A DNA stretch of 64,000 nucleotides from Herbaspirillum sp. SJZ107. GTDB lineage: Bacteria; Pseudomonadota; Gammaproteobacteria; Burkholderiales; Burkholderiaceae_D. The notes beneath the pieces were generated by a model. That model had not been told where the DNA came from and searched no databases. It saw only the letters and a list, made by a program, of their open reading frames with translations. Positions within the stretch are counted from its first letter, which is position 1. Each line of letters begins with the position of its first letter. The stretch lies in the NCBI RefSeq assembly GCF_006715485.1, contig NZ_VFNH01000001.1, positions 248,001-312,000 of the forward strand, in the 5' to 3' direction. Shown here piece after piece: positions 55,080 to 62,855 of this stretch. The position numbers and the translations under genes are program-made.

Positions 55080-56930
55080 TCAGATAACGGCGGAACCCGT
55101 TTCGTGCTCGCTCAGGAGCAGGGGCTGCGTGTCGGGCAGGCCGAGGACGGGCGCCGAGACCATGATGGTGGTGCCGCCGTCGTTTTCGCTGAAAACGGCG
55201 CAGGTGCCGCCAAGGATGAGGATGCGTTCTTCGATGCCGACCAGGCCAAACGAACCGTGCTTGTTGCGTCCGCCCGGCGGCATGCCACAGCCGTTGTCGC
55301 GGACGATCAGGGTCAGCCATCCGCCGTTCAGGCGTAGTTGGATGACGACCTTGCTGGCATTGGCATGGCGTACGATATTCGTGAGCGATTCCTGCAGAAT
55401 GCGAAAGAATGCCGTGGCGCAGTAGTCGGGCATGGCGATTTCGCCATGGTCGTCGTCGATCTGGCACTTGATGCCGGTGCGGCGCTGGAACTGGGCGGCC
55501 TGCCACTCCACCGCGGCAGACAGGCCGAGGTCCAGTACGGTCGGACGCAGGTCGTTGATGATCTGGCGTACGCTCTTGATGGTAACGTCGATCTGCTGCA
55601 GCGTGGTGGTGGCCCGCTTGTGCAGGTGGCTGTGGGTCCTGGAGCGCGTGGCCAGCATCTCGGCTTCGATGCGCAGGGCCAGCAGATTCTGGCCGAGGTC
55701 GTCGTGGATCTCGCGGGCGATCCGCTTGCGTTCGTGTTCCTTCACCTGGTAGGCGTGGTCGGCCAGGCGACGCAGCTTCTGGTGCGACAACTGCAGCTTG
55801 CTCTGGCTCTCGCGCAGCTCGCTGGTCATTTCGCGGGCCAGTGCCAGGGCAGCGCGGCGTGAGGACATCAGGATGAACAGCAAGGCGTACAGCAGCATCG
55901 AGCCGATGAAACCGAAGGACATCATCATCTTCGGATAGGAGTCGTCGAATTCGGTGTACAGCGCAGCCTTGTTGACGCTGTAGATGATCGTCCATGGACG
56001 GCCATTGAAATCCAGCGGCAGCGAGACGCTGAAACGCTCGCGGCCGGTGTCGAGCGGTGGGCTGGGCTGGGCCGGCGTACCGCGACTGTCGAACAGCGTG
56101 AGCCGAGTGCCCGAGGTGTCCTTGCCGTTGGCATCCATGCGCCTGCCGGTGTCATAGAGGGTCATGCGCACATTGTCCACCGGAATCTCGTCGAGTACGC
56201 CCTTGAGCAGCTTGGGGACGCTGATGGCGATCCCGACCGAGCCGCGGTAGGCGGCACGTCGGCGGGCAACGGTGTCGACCGGCGCCTCTATGTGATAAAC
56301 GGGCATGCGCATGCCCAGGTAGATGTTGTTCGGTTTCGACAGCAGGGGAATCGCCGTGCCGGCCGAGAACACCGTCCCGCTGTCGCGTTCCTCGGTCAGT
56401 TGGGAATAAAAGTAGGGAATGGCCTTCAGGTCCAGGCCGTAAAAGCGGGGGTGGCCCGGATCCGGTTCGATATTCCTGACGATCAGGTAGCTGGGGCGGA
56501 TACCTGGTGGCGTAATGACGGGTTCGGCTTTCGGACCGAGCAGCTCCTCGACTTCCTTGCGCAGCCCACGCATGAAGTCTTCGCGATCCGCTTCCTCCAC
56601 GTACGCCGCGTAATTGATGTACTCGACCGCGGGAAAGCTGTGCGGCAGTTGCAGTCCCTGTACGTAGGCGTGGAACTGGCGGTGGGTGAGCGTGTCCGTG
56701 CTCTGTATCTGGCTGGCAGCGCCGCGCAACAGGTCCGTGTACGACTTGACACGCACGCCGATGACGTTCTGGGCATAGCGGACATGATTCACGAAGCGTT
56801 CGCGGGCATCGCTTTCGATCGAGCGCTGGGTGAAGATGTACAGGCTGGTACCGATCAGCGACGACATCAGTGCGCCAGTCCAGAACGAAAGGCGGGTGAC
56901 CGAAAATGCTTCTCGCAACAGGGATGCCAT
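55080..56930 (-). CDS. CHASE-domain sensor histidine kinase (NarL-type)
   Basis: A 616-residue membrane kinase. Two membrane helices (about 15-33 and 337-357) enclose a periplasmic CHASE sensor (VEYINYAAYVEEADREDFM, FYGLDLKAIPYFYSQL). The cytoplasmic part has a HisKA_3 domain with phospho-acceptor His407 in RIAREIHDDLGQNLLALRIE, then HATPase_c (N-box ESLTNIVRHANASKV, G-box DNGCGMPPGG). AGGAG precedes ATG 56930. Such kinases pair with LuxR-type response regulators, but none is in this window. It lies upstream of the repeat-protein genes on the same strand. Confidence 0.92.
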   Translation of the reverse strand: MASLLREAFSVTRLSFWTGALMSSLIGTSLYIFTQRSIESDARERFVNHVRYAQNVIGVRVKSYTDLLRGAASQIQSTDTLTHRQFHAYVQGLQLPHSFPAVEYINYAAYVEEADREDFMRGLRKEVEELLGPKAEPVITPPGIRPSYLIVRNIEPDPGHPRFYGLDLKAIPYFYSQLTEERDSGTVFSAGTAIPLLSKPNNIYLGMRMPVYHIEAPVDTVARRRAAYRGSVGIAISVPKLLKGVLDEIPVDNVRMTLYDTGRRMDANGKDTSGTRLTLFDSRGTPAQPSPPLDTGRERFSVSLPLDFNGRPWTIIYSVNKAALYTEFDDSYPKMMMSFGFIGSMLLYALLFILMSSRRAALALAREMTSELRESQSKLQLSHQKLRRLADHAYQVKEHERKRIAREIHDDLGQNLLALRIEAEMLATRSRTHSHLHKRATTTLQQIDVTIKSVRQIINDLRPTVLDLGLSAAVEWQAAQFQRRTGIKCQIDDDHGEIAMPDYCATAFFRILQESLTNIVRHANASKVVIQLRLNGGWLTLIVRDNGCGMPPGGRNKHGSFGLVGIEERILILGGTCAVFSENDGGTTIMVSAPVLGLPDTQPLLLSEHETGSAVI

Positions 56931-57052
56931 CGCGCGCTCCTGGTATTTATGCGTTGCAACTTACGCAAATCGCTTGGAGAGCGGACCTAGCAGGGTGGAG
57001 AGTTGTGGCGGAGAGGGGAATGGAATTGGAGGTTTATTTCGTCAGCCTGGCA

Positions 57053-57083
57053 CCGTCCTTCCCGGCAATGCCGGGAAGGACGG
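57053..57083. repeat. Perfect palindrome downstream of glnS
   Basis: CCGTCCTTCCCGGC (57053-57066), a three-base loop AAT, and its exact inverse to 57083. No T run. It resembles a single arm of the paired-palindrome family (CGTC-TCCC...GGGA-GACG style) and may be a relative or a transcription barrier after glnS. Confidence 0.6.
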
Positions 57084-57119
57084 GTGACAATGCCGGAAGT
57101 CTCGGGCTTGCTTGCTTCC

Positions 57120-58868
57120 TTACTTGCCCCAGCTATCCTTCAGCGTGGTCACGCGGTTGAACACCGGCTTGCCCGGCTGCGAGTCGACGCGGTCGGCCAC
57201 GAAATAGCCGTGGCGCTCGAACTGGAAGCGCTGGTCGGGCACGGCATCCTTCAGGCCCGGTTCCAGGTAGGCGGTGACGGTTTCCAGCGCGTTCGGGTTC
57301 AGCACGCTCATGAAGTCCTTGCCGCCGCCGTCCGGCTGCGGATCGAGGAACAGGCGGTCGTACAGGCGCACTTCGGCTTCCAGGGCGTGCGAAGCGCTGA
57401 CCCAGGTGATGTTGCCCTTGACCTTGTAGTTGTCGGCGCCCGGGGTGCCCGATTTCGAATCCTCGAAATAGTTCACGTGGACCGCGATCACGTTGCCGTT
57501 CTCGTCCTTGTCGGAGCCGGTGCACTCGGCTACGAAACCGTACTTCAGGCGCACGCGGGCGCCCGGCTTGTCGGCGGTCGGCGGGGTGAAGCGGTGGTAG
57601 CCCTTGCTTGGGACTTCCATGAAGTCTTCCTGCTCGATCCACAGTTCCTTCGTGAACGGGAAGGAGCGCTGGCCCATCTCGGGGTGGTGCGGGTGGACCG
57701 GCGCGTTGCACTCGACCGTCTGGCCTTCCGGGAAATTGTCGACGATCAGCTTCAGCGGACGCAGCACGGCGATCGCGCGCGGTGCCTTCGGATCCAGGTC
57801 GTCGCGCAGCGCGCCTTCCAGCGTGCTCATGTCGATCCAGCTGTCGACCTTGGTGACGCCGATGCGTTCGCAGAACAGCTGGATGGCTTCCGGGGTGTAG
57901 CCGCGGCGGCGCAGGCCGACGATGGTCGGCATGCGCGGGTCGTCCCAGCCGTTCACGACGCCGCTGTCCACCAGCTGGCGCAGCTTGCGCTTGGAGGTGA
58001 CGACATACGTCAGGTTCAGGCGCGAGAATTCATACTGGCGCGGCACCGGACGCGGGAAGAAACCGCCGTCGGCCAGGGTGTCGACCAGCCAGTCGTAGAA
58101 CGGGCGGTGGTCAGTGAATTCCAGCGTGCACAGCGAGTGCGTGATGTTCTCGATCGCATCCGAAATCGGGTGCGTGTAGTCGTACATCGGGTAGATGCAC
58201 CAGTCGTCGCCGGTGCGGTGGTGGTGCGCATGGCGGATGCGGTACAGGGCCGGGTCGCGGTTGGTCATGATCGGCGAGGCCATCGCGTCGTCGCTCATCT
58301 TGGCGCGCAGGATGTGTTCGCCGTCCTTGTACTTGCCGGCTTTCATGTCGCGGAACAGCTGCAGCGATTCCTCGGCCGGGCGGTCGCGGAACGGCGAGTT
58401 GGTGCCCGGCGTACCGAAGTTGCCGCGGTTCTTCGCCATGTCTTCGGCGCTCTGGCTGTCGACGTAAGCCTTGCCGTTCTGGATCAGGTACTCGGCCATC
58501 GCGTACAGCTGGTCGAAGTAGTCGCTGGCGTAGTGCAGGTACTCCTGGCCGCCTTGCTCCCAGGTGAAGCCGAGCCACTTGACGCTGTCCATGATGGTGT
58601 CGACGTATTCCTGGTCTTCCTTTTCTGGATTGGTGTCGTCGAAGCGCAGGTGGCAGCGGCCCTGGTAGTCGCGCGCCAGGCCGAAGTTCAGGCAGATCGA
58701 TTTGGCGTGGCCCACGTGCAGGTAGCCGTTCGGCTCCGGCGGGAAGCGGGTGATCACCGACGGCATCCCGGGACGGTCATGGGTGCCGGCGGCGATGTCG
58801 GATTCGACGATGGAGCGCACAAAATTGGGCGACGGCGCCGGCGCCGGGGAATTCTTGTCGTTGCTCAT
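57120..58868 (-). CDS. glnS: Glutaminyl-tRNA synthetase
   Basis: A 582-residue class I synthetase charging tRNA-Gln. The HIGH-type motif is in FPPEPNGYLHVGHAKSIC near residue 38, and the KMSKS-type motif in VVTSKRKL near residue 300. C-terminal anticodon-binding beta-barrels follow. Length and domain order are normal. It is a single gene with the palindrome at 57053-57083 beyond its stop. Confidence 0.96.
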   Translation of the reverse strand: MSNDKNSPAPAPSPNFVRSIVESDIAAGTHDRPGMPSVITRFPPEPNGYLHVGHAKSICLNFGLARDYQGRCHLRFDDTNPEKEDQEYVDTIMDSVKWLGFTWEQGGQEYLHYASDYFDQLYAMAEYLIQNGKAYVDSQSAEDMAKNRGNFGTPGTNSPFRDRPAEESLQLFRDMKAGKYKDGEHILRAKMSDDAMASPIMTNRDPALYRIRHAHHHRTGDDWCIYPMYDYTHPISDAIENITHSLCTLEFTDHRPFYDWLVDTLADGGFFPRPVPRQYEFSRLNLTYVVTSKRKLRQLVDSGVVNGWDDPRMPTIVGLRRRGYTPEAIQLFCERIGVTKVDSWIDMSTLEGALRDDLDPKAPRAIAVLRPLKLIVDNFPEGQTVECNAPVHPHHPEMGQRSFPFTKELWIEQEDFMEVPSKGYHRFTPPTADKPGARVRLKYGFVAECTGSDKDENGNVIAVHVNYFEDSKSGTPGADNYKVKGNITWVSASHALEAEVRLYDRLFLDPQPDGGGKDFMSVLNPNALETVTAYLEPGLKDAVPDQRFQFERHGYFVADRVDSQPGKPVFNRVTTLKDSWGK

Positions 58869-59078
58869 GAAAAGGTGTTTTGGATAGGTAATATTCCGGG
58901 CATTTTACCGTAGAAGGGTAGCCACTGGCCGCCTTATGTGGTTAAGCGCACGGTTCGCCCAAATCGTGCGCCTGATACTGGGAAGAATCGGGATCCATGG
59001 CCAGCCTGTCAAGCCGGCGCTTTCTATAGGATAATCCCGGTTTAACGTTTTTATCTGGGCACTGCCGGAGAGTTTCAA

Positions 59079-59366
59079 GTGGAAAATTTATACGCGATTC
59101 TCGGCGTCGCGCCGAACGCCACCGACGACGAGATCAAGAAGGTATACCGCTCGCTGGCGATGCGCTACCACCCGGACCGCAACCAGGCGCCGGGCGCGGA
59201 AGCGCGCTTCAAGGCCGTGACGAAGGCCTACGAAATCCTGTCCGACCGCGCCAAGCGCGACGAATACGACCAGAGCGTCAACCACCGCATCGTGCTCGAC
59301 GCCGAAGGAGAAGCGTTCGAACTCTGGCGTTCCCTGTTCGCGCTGAATGGCGTGACCCTGCATTAA
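59079..59366 (+). CDS. Small J-domain protein
   Basis: A 95-residue protein, almost only a J-domain: [21 protein letters not shown], then the invariant HPD in [11 protein letters not shown] and [20 protein letters not shown]. The J-domain recruits and stimulates Hsp70 (DnaK). The last 25 residues ([20 protein letters not shown]) are unusual and might be a client or partner hook. It lies 20 bases before a run of three unrecognised genes, so it probably belongs to a dedicated system rather than general folding. Confidence 0.9.
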   Translation: MENLYAILGVAPNATDDEIKKVYRSLAMRYHPDRNQAPGAEARFKAVTKAYEILSDRAKRDEYDQSVNHRIVLDAEGEAFELWRSLFALNGVTLH

Positions 59367-59386
59367 CCAAGATTGCGAATCCAAAC

Positions 59387-59908
59387 ATGAAAAAAGTACA
59401 TCCGGAATTTGCTTTCCAGTCGCGCGAACTGGAAGGCCAGATCGAAGGCACCCTGGGCGATCCGCCCAACCGCAAGAACTACGACATGATGGTCCAGGCG
59501 CTGGTGTCCGAGTATGCCGACGGCAATGGCCTGGACGACGTCAACATGATGGCCTTCGCGCTGGTCGACCGCATCCGCTTCACCGACCCCAAGGGCCTGG
59601 TGCGCGAAGCCATGGACTATGAAGGCAGCGGCGATCCGGCGCGCGTGTTCGCGATGGCCAATTGCGACGCCGACGAGGGCGAGGGCAAGGCCATGTACGA
59701 AGCCATCTGCGCGAACCACCCCGAGCTGGCGCGCCAGGCCATCGTCACCGCCTTCCTGTACAAGAACCAGGCACGCTGGGAAGACGACGACCAGTCGCTC
59801 GACCAGCTGGCCCGCGACGACGAAGGCGACGACGACGAGCTCGACGAAACCGCGGTCGGCGACGACTTCACCCAGCTCTTCGACCAGGATGGAGGCGATC
59901 GCGAATGA
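59387..59908 (+). CDS. Unrecognised acidic protein
   Basis: A 173-residue soluble protein I do not recognise. The N-terminal part has EGTLGDPPNRKNYDMMVQALVSEYADGN, and the last 45 residues are strongly acidic (DDEGDDDELDET). No signal peptide or membrane helix. It overlaps the next gene by four bases (ATGA) and follows the J-domain gene closely, suggesting a shared function. Confidence 0.75.
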   Translation: MKKVHPEFAFQSRELEGQIEGTLGDPPNRKNYDMMVQALVSEYADGNGLDDVNMMAFALVDRIRFTDPKGLVREAMDYEGSGDPARVFAMANCDADEGEGKAMYEAICANHPELARQAIVTAFLYKNQARWEDDDQSLDQLARDDEGDDDELDETAVGDDFTQLFDQDGGDRE

Positions 59909-60687
59909 GCGACGACAACAAAGCCAACCTGCCGGCCCTGACCCAGCAGGTCACCGACCTGGTGCTGTCGGGATCGCTCCAGCACGCCGAGGAAGCGTTC
60001 TCGCAGGCGGCCGACGAGCACGGCGACTACGCCGTGGCCGAGGTGCTGTCGACGTTGCCGCCGCAGGTCACCGCGCTGCACCTGGCCGGCTTCGACGGCG
60101 CCAAGACCTCGCTGGCGACCATGCTGGTGCCGCCCAAGGCCTGGGCCGAGAGCCTGGCCTTCCTGGCGGCCACCTGGCCTGACGACATGATCGAGGACGA
60201 CCCCGAGCGTCTCGCCGAGGGCCTGTTCAACCACATCCACGGCGTGGTGTATGCCACCGACGACGAGGACCGCCGCAACGAGCTGCTGGAAGCCGCATCG
60301 AGCACCGACCACGGCGCCACCGCGTTCGCGATCCTGTGGTCGCTGGCGCCGCGCGAGATCCTGGAAGTGGCGGGCGAGATCAACGTGCGCGGCCCGCACA
60401 GCAACATCCACACCACCTCCGACAGCGACATCGTGCCGCTGGCGATCGACCTGGCCCGCGCCAGCGAGGACGGCTGGCAGCGTTCGCTGCTCGAGCTGTT
60501 CCCGGAATACCGCAACACCCAGGACCTGGCCGATGTCGAGCTGCCGGACGATCCGGACGAGGAATCGGAATTCCAGCAGCGCGGCACCCGCGAACTGCTG
60601 TACCGCCTGCGCAAGCAGGTGCCGTCGGTACGCACCCAGCCGCGCCGCAGCCCGCGCCGCAGCATGGGCACGGACATCTTCTCGTGA
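59905..60687 (+). CDS. Unrecognised protein in the J-domain operon
   Basis: A 260-residue soluble, helix-rich protein without a family I can name. Visible segments are QQVTDLVLSGSLQHAEEAF, ALHLAGFDGAKTSLATMLVP and a C-terminal basic stretch rich in Arg/Pro (RRSPRRSMG). It overlaps both neighbours by four bases (ATGA and GTGA), so it is firmly part of the same operon. Confidence 0.8.
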   Translation: MSDDNKANLPALTQQVTDLVLSGSLQHAEEAFSQAADEHGDYAVAEVLSTLPPQVTALHLAGFDGAKTSLATMLVPPKAWAESLAFLAATWPDDMIEDDPERLAEGLFNHIHGVVYATDDEDRRNELLEAASSTDHGATAFAILWSLAPREILEVAGEINVRGPHSNIHTTSDSDIVPLAIDLARASEDGWQRSLLELFPEYRNTQDLADVELPDDPDEESEFQQRGTRELLYRLRKQVPSVRTQPRRSPRRSMGTDIFS

Positions 60688-61589
60688 GCGGAGCAGACAC
60701 CTTTATGTTGCCTGCGATCGTCATCGAAAGACTGCCGCGCCTGATCCGCGCCATCAAGCTGCTCCCGAGCCGCGCCGGTAACGAAGAGGCCGCGGCCCTG
60801 GCCGACGAGCTGTCCGGCATTACGGCGATGGTGGCGGAAAAGTTCACCAACGACCGCACCGCAGAAGGCATCCAGCGCGCCCAGCTCCTGACCATCGGCG
60901 GCGTCTCGCTCGGCCTGGAGCATCTGCTCGAGGACGAGGAAGACGAAGCCGTGGGTGACCAGGCCGGACTCGGCCTGCTGCTCTCGGAAGGCGCCGAAGT
61001 CGTGTTCCAGCAGGGTTTCCGGCTGGTGCGCGAACTGTCGGCCCTGCCCGAGGACACCCTGGTCGGCGAGTACGACAAGGACCCGGTGTATTCGCAGCGG
61101 CGCCTGAAGGAACTGTTCGTCGACCTGTGCACGGCCGATCCGGGCGAGACCTGGTCCGGCTACGAGCGCTACCTCGGCCAGCTGCAGCAGCGCAAAAGCG
61201 TGCAGGCGATCGTGCGCGCCGCCGAATGGCTGCGCCGCCATCACTGGGAAGGCGCGGTCAAGGATCCGGACCTGAATGCCGAAGGCGTGATCGCGCTGGC
61301 GGTGATCTTCGGCATCGAGGGCGGCGGCCGCATCGTCGCGCGCACCGGCCAGAAGGAGTTCGAGCGCTTCGTGCAATCGGTCCGCACCGGCAAGCACGAC
61401 TACGAGGCCGGCTGGGCCAGGATGCTGGAAAACATCCCGGCGCCGCACCAGCGCATCATCGCCGAGCGCATCGACAGCTACCGCAACAGCCTGCTGCTCA
61501 AGCACATCGGCGACAACACGCCGCTGAAGCAGCTGTTCGTCGAGCTGGAGAACTACGCCGGTTCGGAACTCGACGCCGAGTATCCGTAA
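60684..61589 (+). CDS. Unrecognised protein, last of the J-domain operon
   Basis: A 301-residue soluble protein that I do not recognise. The start is taken as GTG 60684 because it overlaps the previous stop (GTGA) in the same way as the other genes here; ATG 60705 (MLPAIVIERL) with GGAG 11 bases upstream is a real alternative. It is mainly helical, with AEWLRRHHWEGAVKDPDLNAEG and KHIGDNTPLKQLFVELENYAG near the end. It completes a four-gene set with the J-domain protein. Confidence 0.78.
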   Translation: MSGADTFMLPAIVIERLPRLIRAIKLLPSRAGNEEAAALADELSGITAMVAEKFTNDRTAEGIQRAQLLTIGGVSLGLEHLLEDEEDEAVGDQAGLGLLLSEGAEVVFQQGFRLVRELSALPEDTLVGEYDKDPVYSQRRLKELFVDLCTADPGETWSGYERYLGQLQQRKSVQAIVRAAEWLRRHHWEGAVKDPDLNAEGVIALAVIFGIEGGGRIVARTGQKEFERFVQSVRTGKHDYEAGWARMLENIPAPHQRIIAERIDSYRNSLLLKHIGDNTPLKQLFVELENYAGSELDAEYP

Positions 61590-61593
61590 CCCT

Positions 61594-61607
61594 TTGATCC
61601 AAATCAA
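61594..61607 (+). promoter_or_regulatory. FNR/ANR-type box ahead of the patatin-like gene
   Basis: TTGAT-CCAA-ATCAA is a perfect match to the FNR/ANR/CRP-like consensus TTGAT-N4-ATCAA. It lies 73 bases before the patatin start and directly after the J-domain operon. It suggests low-oxygen control of the phospholipase gene. Confidence 0.65.
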
Positions 61608-61680
61608 TGTCGTAAAAGCTATTCCTTTTAAGGTTGTCGAGTCCGATTGACAGGCCGATAAACAGCGAGGAGGAATCAGC

Positions 61681-62775
61681 ATGCGCAAAATGGCATTGGT
61701 GTTGCAAGGCGGCGGCGCCCTCGGCGCCTACGAATACGGGGTCGTGACCAAGCTGGTCGACATGGGCTGGGAACCGGTGGCGGTGACCGGCGTGTCGATC
61801 GGCGCGGTGAATGCGGCGGCGATCGCCGGCGCCAGGAAGGGCGACATCAAGGCCAGCCTGGACGCGATCTGGGGCGCCATCACGCTCGACACCGTGCCGT
61901 TCTGGCCGGAAAACATGCAGGGCAGTCTCTCGCTGTTCGGCAATCCGAATTTCTGGCGCTCGCGTACCGATTACTTGCAGATGCCGAGCTGGATCAACCT
62001 GTGCGACACCACGCCGATGTATGCGACGCTGGCGAAATATCTCGATTTCGACCAGATCAACAATCCTGGCCACATGCGCATCGCGGTCACCGCCACCAGC
62101 CTGCAGACCGGCGGGCCGACTACCTTCTCGAACCACCTGGAGCACAGCGCCCACCGCCATTCGCACAGCTTGCGCGCGGTGCAGCAGACCCTGACCCCGG
62201 CCCACATCATGGCCAGCGGCGCCTTGCCGCCCGGCTTCGCGCCAGTGAAGATCGACGATTGCGCCTACTGGGACGGCGGCCTGTTCAGCAACACGCCGCT
62301 CGACGCGCTGCTCAACCTGCTGCACCCTGACGAAATCGACAGCCTGCCGATCTTCACGATCGACCTGTTCGCCACCCGCAACCTGCCGCTGCCGCAAAAC
62401 CTGCTCGACGTGCAGACGCGCACGCTGGCGCTGCAATACGAAAACCGCTTCTGGGCCGAGTACGGGGGCGAGGCGGGGCCGGTCGGCTTCGCGGACATGC
62501 TCAAGCAGCTCGAGCGCGAGTTGCCGACAGACAGCGGCCTGCGCCAGGACCCTGCGACGCACCCGGACAACAAGGCAGCCTCGGCCTGGCACTGGCTGCA
62601 GCGGCTGCGGGCGCTGGCCAATGTGGTCGTGATCGAAGGCGCGCCGGCCGCTGCGGGCGGTGACCACGACTTCTCGGCCTATGCGGTCAAGGCCGCCTAC
62701 GAGGCCGGGCGCGCCGCGGCCGGGCGCTTCGCGCCGTCGGAAGTGCAGCAGCCGAAGCTGCGCGCCGTGGCCTGA
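61681..62775 (+). CDS. Patatin-like phospholipase
   Basis: A 364-residue patatin-family acyl hydrolase. It has the oxyanion loop LQGGGALGAYEYGV, the nucleophile elbow GVSIGAV (GxSxG) and the catalytic dyad aspartate in YWDGGLFSNTPL. The C-terminal third resembles the DUF3734 part of a group often found beside polyhydroxybutyrate genes; none is here. GAGGAGGAATC is a strong ribosome site. It likely acts on membrane lipids in the cytoplasm or at the inner membrane. The FNR-like box suggests oxygen regulation. Confidence 0.9.
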   Translation: MRKMALVLQGGGALGAYEYGVVTKLVDMGWEPVAVTGVSIGAVNAAAIAGARKGDIKASLDAIWGAITLDTVPFWPENMQGSLSLFGNPNFWRSRTDYLQMPSWINLCDTTPMYATLAKYLDFDQINNPGHMRIAVTATSLQTGGPTTFSNHLEHSAHRHSHSLRAVQQTLTPAHIMASGALPPGFAPVKIDDCAYWDGGLFSNTPLDALLNLLHPDEIDSLPIFTIDLFATRNLPLPQNLLDVQTRTLALQYENRFWAEYGGEAGPVGFADMLKQLERELPTDSGLRQDPATHPDNKAASAWHWLQRLRALANVVVIEGAPAAAGGDHDFSAYAVKAAYEAGRAAAGRFAPSEVQQPKLRAVA

Positions 62776-62855
62776 GGCTTCAGGCCTGGCGCCTGTATGG
62801 ACATGGGGGTCCTGATTGTCAGCTATGATCTGGCTGTAAAGAATCAGGATCCTCC

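Noticed and set aside
57003..58913. Long plus-strand open frame opposite glnS
   Set aside because: glnS is certain from its HIGH and KMSKS motifs; the opposite frame has no ribosome site or recognisable domain.
58869..59078. Possible tRNA near glnS
   Set aside because: No cloverleaf or T-loop (GGTTCGAATC-type) sequence is present.
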